This document shows, piece after piece, positions 60,220 through 64,000 of a stretch of 64,000 bases of DNA. Numbering within the stretch: position 1 is the stretch's first letter; the number at the start of each line of letters is the position of its first letter. The stretch comes from Ruegeria lacuscaerulensis (GTDB lineage Bacteria > Pseudomonadota > Alphaproteobacteria > Rhodobacterales > Rhodobacteraceae). The position numbers were made by a program, and so were the translations under genes. The notes below the pieces were generated by a model. It saw only the letters and a list, made by a program, of their open reading frames with translations. It was not told the origin of the DNA and made no database searches. Location of the stretch: the NCBI RefSeq assembly GCF_013033355.1, contig NZ_WQDY01000004.1, positions 248,001 through 312,000 on the forward strand. Reading direction: 5' to 3'.

Positions 60220-61189
60220 AGCCTGCATCATTTCCTGGGTTAGCGGCGCAATGGCCCCAAGGCGAATGGTAGGGACGGAATATGGCATTCGGCATGAGGC
60301 TGGCCTCGATTTCATTGTCCTCTGGTGGAAAATAGAGATCCTGCGTGCAAGGCATCAAAATGGCACGAGCGTTGATGGCACCCAATGCCAATTTGTAATC
60401 CCCGTTGTAAAGCGGTCCGGTAGAGACATCGCCAGCTTGCCAAGTCGCCAGCTTGGCCAACAGATCGTTGGCGTCCCAGCCCAGTACATGATCTTGCTCC
60501 CAATCCCGCAACAACTCCTCAATGGTTTGAAAGCCAAGTTGCCGATAAAGCCCTTCGCGAAAAAAGGTCTGAGAAAAAGCCCATCCTGCATAGACTCGAC
60601 CGAATGCCTTCAGCCCCGCTTCGGGCGGATTGACATAGTTACCGCCATTCCAATTTTGATCCGCGCAAAGGGCCGCCTTGACGCCTTCGAGGAAGACGAA
60701 ATTATGAGGCGAGGTTTTGGCCGACGCACAGAATGGAAGGATTGCCCGCACCATATCCGGGTATTGCGCCGCCCACTGGTAAGACTGACAACCTGCCATT
60801 GACCAACCCGCGACAAGAGCAATTTTTTCGATCCCAAGGTGATCTCGGATCAATCGGTGTTGGGCAGCGATGTTGTCCCACATCTGCACCAGCGGAAAGC
60901 GAGGGCCGCTCTGTTGCGCAGGCGCATTCGATGGTGACGACGAACGACCATTGCCAAACAGGTTTGGGCTAATGATTAAATGCCGCGCAGGATCGATCGC
61001 CCGCCCTGGGCCAAAGAAACCTTCGTTTCGGGAATTTGTACCGGTGTAAAAGGTCGGCATTATGATGACGTTGTCGCCAGTCTCAGACACCGTGCCATAA
61101 GTTTGATAGGCGATCTTGGCCTCTTTCAGTACTTCGCCCGACAAAAGAGGAAGGTCACCCAACTCGTAAATCTGAAATTCGGGTATCAT
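60173..61189 (-). CDS. MetX-like alpha/beta-fold acyltransferase or hydrolase
   Basis: A 338-residue protein of the homoserine O-acetyltransferase (MetX) branch of alpha/beta hydrolases. The start is IYELGDLPLLSG, then SRNEGFFGPGRAIDP, the nucleophile elbow GWSMAGCQSY and a late CTQDLYFPPEDN with Asp and SPWGHCA with His. It is the last gene of a minus-strand cluster with a GS-like ligase and a Rieske oxygenase, so it may hydrolyse or transfer an acyl group in a catabolic pathway and not make methionine. That is inference. Confidence 0.78.
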   Translation of the reverse strand: MIPEFQIYELGDLPLLSGEVLKEAKIAYQTYGTVSETGDNVIIMPTFYTGTNSRNEGFFGPGRAIDPARHLIISPNLFGNGRSSSPSNAPAQQSGPRFPLVQMWDNIAAQHRLIRDHLGIEKIALVAGWSMAGCQSYQWAAQYPDMVRAILPFCASAKTSPHNFVFLEGVKAALCADQNWNGGNYVNPPEAGLKAFGRVYAGWAFSQTFFREGLYRQLGFQTIEELLRDWEQDHVLGWDANDLLAKLATWQAGDVSTGPLYNGDYKLALGAINARAILMPCTQDLYFPPEDNEIEASLMPNAIFRPYHSPWGHCAANPGNDAGFTAQLDANIRELLGE

Positions 61190-61204
61190 CTCATGCTTCC
61201 CGAC

Positions 61205-62644
61205 TTAGTAGAGCCTTAGGTATTCCTGAACTTCCCAGTCGGTGACCGATTGATGATAACGCTCCCACTCATCATTCTTGTATTCCAGGTAGGATTTACG
61301 CATCACGGGACCCATCACATGTTCCGCCATAGTGTCGTGCCGCAAAGCCTCAATCGCATTGAAAAGAGTACGCGGCAACCGGCGGATTCCCAGCTCGGAA
61401 AGCTCATTTTCAGTTTTCGAATAAAGGTCAAAATCTGTCGGCTTGCCCGGGTCGATCCTGTGCTTGATCCCCATAACAGCGCAACTGAGGTGCATCGCCA
61501 TTGCCAGATAGACATTCATGGTCATGTCGCACGCGCGATTTTCGATACAATGCCGGCTTTGCGGCAGGCGAAACTGGGACGAGCGATTGTTGAAACCATA
61601 AGTAATATTCGTCGGGGCCCAGGTGACCGTGCCGCCTTCAAACCCACCAACACGAGGCACCAACCCGTTATAGGAGTTCACGGTTGGGCAAGTGATAGCC
61701 GTGATAGCTTCGGCATGCTGCATCAGTCCGCCAACGGCCCAACGGCTTTCATCGCTCCATTCACCTTCGGGTGTTTCAAAAATGTTTTCACCCGGGCGGC
61801 TATCATGTTGCATTGACATGTTGATATGCGCACCAGATCGCCAGTCACCCACTGTCGGTTTCGGCATAAAGGTCACGAACATCCCATGCTTTTTGGCCAC
61901 CTCTTTCAAAGTGATCCGCAGAAAGGCCAGGCGATCGGACATCTCCAGCATGTTGGTATAGTGAAAATCCAGTTCGAACTGTGAATACGCACCCTCTGCG
62001 ACCACGTCATGCAGGTTCCAACCCAGACCTTCGATGATGTCGATCATGTCTTTCAGGAACGCCATCGAGTCGATCGAGTATTCAACGTCATATCCAAAAG
62101 CCTGGCGGCGTGGTCGGACACCGATTGCAGGGTCGTCGTCAAAGGCCTTTACCGGGTGGCCGGCGTCGTCGTACTTCATCACGATGAACTCAGGTTCGAC
62201 CCCTGCATAACCGGTGTACCCCTCCAGCGCAGCTTCTTGCATGGCGCGCTTCAGAGCCTGACGCGGGCAAACATTGTAAGGCGCATCTTCCCAATACAGA
62301 TCAGAGAAAATGATCGCCATCGATGTGTCCCACGGACAGACGTAGACTGCATCGAGATCCGGCACCACCACCTGATCGCTGTCTGCGGGACTGAGTTCGG
62401 GTACGTAAGAAATAGAATGCACTGCAAATTGGGGCCCTTTCCCAAGACACAGCGGCTCGAAATCACTCATCGGGACAGGTTTGGTTTTGGGAATACCATG
62501 CAAATCGATCCACGCAGCCATCACATACTTGACGCCTGCCTTTTCCAAACGTTGCTGAACTTCAGGGATACGTGGACGGTTCCGCTCTACAGCCTCGTTG
62601 AATGACTCATAGTAGATTCGGGCGTTTGCATTGTCCTTGGGCAT
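61205..62644 (-). CDS. Glutamine-synthetase-like ligase (type III-annotated group; possible gamma-glutamylamide synthetase)
   Basis: A 479-residue glutamine synthetase-superfamily enzyme. The N-terminal beta-grasp domain ends near residue 120; the catalytic barrel contains GVEPEFIVM (metal Glu), the SGAHINMSM segment with the conserved His and FNNRSSQFRLPQ with Arg. Relatives in this branch ligate glutamate to amines (as in aniline and isopropylamine degradation) as well as make glutamine. The neighbours (Rieske oxygenase, cupin, glyoxalase-like) argue for an amine substrate over ammonia. It starts 100 bases after the cupin gene. Confidence 0.82.
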   Translation of the reverse strand: MPKDNANARIYYESFNEAVERNRPRIPEVQQRLEKAGVKYVMAAWIDLHGIPKTKPVPMSDFEPLCLGKGPQFAVHSISYVPELSPADSDQVVVPDLDAVYVCPWDTSMAIIFSDLYWEDAPYNVCPRQALKRAMQEAALEGYTGYAGVEPEFIVMKYDDAGHPVKAFDDDPAIGVRPRRQAFGYDVEYSIDSMAFLKDMIDIIEGLGWNLHDVVAEGAYSQFELDFHYTNMLEMSDRLAFLRITLKEVAKKHGMFVTFMPKPTVGDWRSGAHINMSMQHDSRPGENIFETPEGEWSDESRWAVGGLMQHAEAITAITCPTVNSYNGLVPRVGGFEGGTVTWAPTNITYGFNNRSSQFRLPQSRHCIENRACDMTMNVYLAMAMHLSCAVMGIKHRIDPGKPTDFDLYSKTENELSELGIRRLPRTLFNAIEALRHDTMAEHVMGPVMRKSYLEYKNDEWERYHQSVTDWEVQEYLRLY

Positions 62645-62745
62645 TTGGCATCCTCCAATCGAATGGCAATCAGACTTAGTTCACCAAGGGCGACCCCGGT
62701 GTTGACGCTTGTTTTGCTTGTTCTGTCGTTCAACGCACAAGGCGC

Positions 62746-63144
62746 TTAACCCGGGACGAAATCGTCTGGGTCGATACCCGGAACTTGTGTAATCCCGGCA
62801 AGCTGTTTCCAGTTGTGGGGATAAGCAGCATAGAAGATCACGCATTTGCCATCCGACTCGTATGAGATGTGGTTGTCTTTCGGGACAAACAGCACGTCAC
62901 CACGGTTGCAGACATAGCTTTCACCGTCGCAGACCAGTCGGAAAGTGCCCTCAAGGCAGTAGATGATCTCGTCACATGTCAAGTCCCAAGGCACCTTGAT
63001 ATTATTGAGTACGTTGATGCCGCCGCACATTGACTTGCTGAACTCGCTGGTCACCATCGGTTTAATGTATGTATCGCTGTCGCCCATCGCGTCGTAGCGT
63101 TTCTGAACCAGGTCGAATTTGAAAAGTTGAGGTGTATCACCCAT
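62746..63144 (-). CDS. EutQ-like cupin domain protein
   Basis: A 132-residue single cupin. The barrel pattern is close to EutQ: CDEIIYCLEGTFRLVCDG, then GDVLFVPKDNHISYES and a late FYAAYPHNW. The classical HxH metal pair is absent, as in EutQ. The function of EutQ in ethanolamine use is an acetate kinase-like activity, so the link here is suggestive only. It sits between glyoxalase-like and GS-like genes, four bases from the former. Confidence 0.78.
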   Translation of the reverse strand: MGDTPQLFKFDLVQKRYDAMGDSDTYIKPMVTSEFSKSMCGGINVLNNIKVPWDLTCDEIIYCLEGTFRLVCDGESYVCNRGDVLFVPKDNHISYESDGKCVIFYAAYPHNWKQLAGITQVPGIDPDDFVPG

Positions 63145-63148
63145 TTGG

Positions 63149-63583
63149 TCAGCCTTCCTGCGCCAAGTGTTTCAGTATGGATTCGTTCAATTCGACTTTG
63201 TAACCGTCAGGATCTTCGCAGAAGGCGATAACCCTCGTGCCATTCTTCATCGGCCCTGGCGGGCGAGTGATGTTTACCCCAGCGGCTGACAGTTGCTCGC
63301 AGGCGGCGTAAACATCCGGAGTTTCAATGCAGATATGGCCCCAGCCATTGCCTTTGTCGTAAGGCGTGTCCTGGTCCCAATTGGCGGTTAGCTCCAGTGT
63401 GGGAAACTCGGCTTCCGGCCCGTAACCAATGAACGTGTTGGTGAATTTACCTTCGGGATAATCAGTACGCCGCAGCACCTCCATACCCAGAATTCCGCAA
63501 TAGAAGTCCAGAGACTTTTCCATGTCTGTGACCCGCATCATCGTATGGGCCAGACGAAACCCCTTGGATATAGAGTTGCTCAT
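63149..63583 (-). CDS. gloA: Lactoylglutathione lyase-like (glyoxalase I) protein
   Basis: A 144-residue VOC-fold protein close to GlxI. All four metal ligands align: His in LAHTMMRV, Glu in TLELTANW, His in GWGHICIE and Glu in GYKVELNE. The length is a normal single unit. In standard metabolism it makes S-lactoylglutathione from methylglyoxal and glutathione, with gloB at 42284. Its place within a catabolic cluster suggests a pathway that makes an oxoaldehyde, which is inference. Confidence 0.88.
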   Translation of the reverse strand: MSNSISKGFRLAHTMMRVTDMEKSLDFYCGILGMEVLRRTDYPEGKFTNTFIGYGPEAEFPTLELTANWDQDTPYDKGNGWGHICIETPDVYAACEQLSAAGVNITRPPGPMKNGTRVIAFCEDPDGYKVELNESILKHLAQEG

Positions 63584-63602
63584 TGGTCTTGATCCTCCTT
63601 AT

Positions 63603-64000
63603 TTAGGCGCCTGCCACGTCACGCTCGATCAAATCCTGAAAGGCGCGCACGCTGTCCTCCCAGGCAGGTGACAACAGGCCCCCATCCTTGGCCACCGGGG
63701 ACTTTCGGCCCTCGAACATGCGTTCAACCATCTCGTGGTCTTCTTTGTGGACATCCCACCATAGGTTCCTGAGGGCCTCTATTTCCTTGGCGCTCAAGTC
63801 TTGGCCTTCCGTAGTGTAAAGCGCTCGGTATTGGCGCATCTTTCCTGGACCGACGGGCACATTGAGATAGACACCCAGCTGATCTGGGAAATAGCGGCCC
63901 AAAATGAAGTTGGGATAAAGAGTCAGATACCTTGAGCTAACACCCAAACTGTCCGATGTGCCCAATTCTTCCTCAAGGTCCACCGCGCTACCGATGCAGG
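63603..64000 (-). CDS. Rieske aromatic-ring-hydroxylating-type oxygenase alpha subunit (C-terminal part, cut by the window edge)
   Basis: The frame is open through the right edge, so only the C-terminal 132 residues are visible. The segment LYPNFILGRYFPDQLGVYLNVP followed by MRQYRALYTTEGQDL, then a helix rich in Glu and Arg, matches the C-terminal beta-sheet and helix of Rieske-type oxygenase alpha subunits that act on aromatic rings or on quaternary amines. The Rieske motif (CxH...CxxH) lies outside the window. It is the first visible gene of the cluster, 19 bases before the glyoxalase-like start. Confidence 0.72.
   Translation of the reverse strand, partial: CIGSAVDLEEELGTSDSLGVSSRYLTLYPNFILGRYFPDQLGVYLNVPVGPGKMRQYRALYTTEGQDLSAKEIEALRNLWWDVHKEDHEMVERMFEGRKSPVAKDGGLLSPAWEDSVRAFQDLIERDVAGA

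Overview
The window reads as a chromosomal segment of a marine alphaproteobacterium of the Rhodobacteraceae (Roseobacter/Ruegeria-like). The evidence is the gene content: a fused sulfate adenylyltransferase/APS kinase, an F1-only ATP synthase operon with no F0 genes beside it, a thioredoxin reductase divergent from an Lrp-type regulator, a DUF1150 gene behind hsp20, Hint_2-type proteins, DUF2125 and DUF2161 proteins, and an H-type lectin. Genes are dense, with many 1-8 base overlaps. I found no rRNA, tRNA, CRISPR array, complete insertion sequence or prophage. Most of the window is housekeeping; the accessory parts are near 7 kb, 35.9 kb, 46-49 kb, 50.9 kb, 56.9 kb and 58.7-64 kb.

Layout. 0.3-3.5 kb: thymidine kinase, convergent with a four-gene unit (YbjN-like, proC, csaA-like, 2-hydroxyacid dehydrogenase). 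3.8-6.8 kb: ubiK-like gene, divergent from lgt, a MidA-like methyltransferase and pgeF. 6.9-8.4 kb: two candidate small ORFs and a Hint-domain protein. 8.5-10.6 kb: Lrp regulator, trxB and a RES-domain protein whose 5' end contains the probable trxB terminator. 10.7-14.3 kb: a membrane adenylate cyclase with a [2Fe-2S] domain, then sat/cysC. 14.3-16.8 kb: GT10-like glycosyltransferase, PhzF-like isomerase, DUF1150, hsp20. 17.0-19.6 kb: YdcH-like protein, purE, a ProC-like gene, purK. 19.6-22.4 kb: phnM-like gene, secreted lipase-like protein, EamA transporter. 22.6-24.7 kb: groES-groEL with a CIRCE operator and promoter.

24.7-36.2 kb: DUF2161, TraB/GumN, Mn-dependent pyrophosphatase, DUF389, HAD hydrolase, MaoC dehydratase, ribF, YcgN, threonine aldolase, two minus-strand enzymes, prs, rpiB and an H-type lectin. 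36.3-41.2 kb: atpHAGDC. 41.5-45.6 kb: methyltransferase, gloB, clpA. 45.6-49.2 kb: a kinase-fold protein and a MotA/MotB-like pair whose MotB partner has a very long coiled coil. 49.3-54.6 kb: ChaC-like enzyme, DUF2125, an FkbM methyltransferase interrupted by an in-frame stop, and a hisC-tyrA-extensin unit. 54.6-58.5 kb: class V aminotransferase divergent from an Lrp regulator, an acidic surface-type protein, and rpsD.

58.7-64 kb: a Hint-type N-terminal domain without its Hint domain, about 0.7 kb of sparse sequence, then a minus-strand catabolic cluster cut by the window edge. In transcription order this is a Rieske oxygenase alpha subunit, glyoxalase I-like protein, EutQ-like cupin, glutamine-synthetase-like ligase and MetX-like acyltransferase/hydrolase. 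The last set is my best candidate for an undescribed pathway, perhaps gamma-glutamylation-based amine catabolism. The MotA/MotB-like pair is the second.
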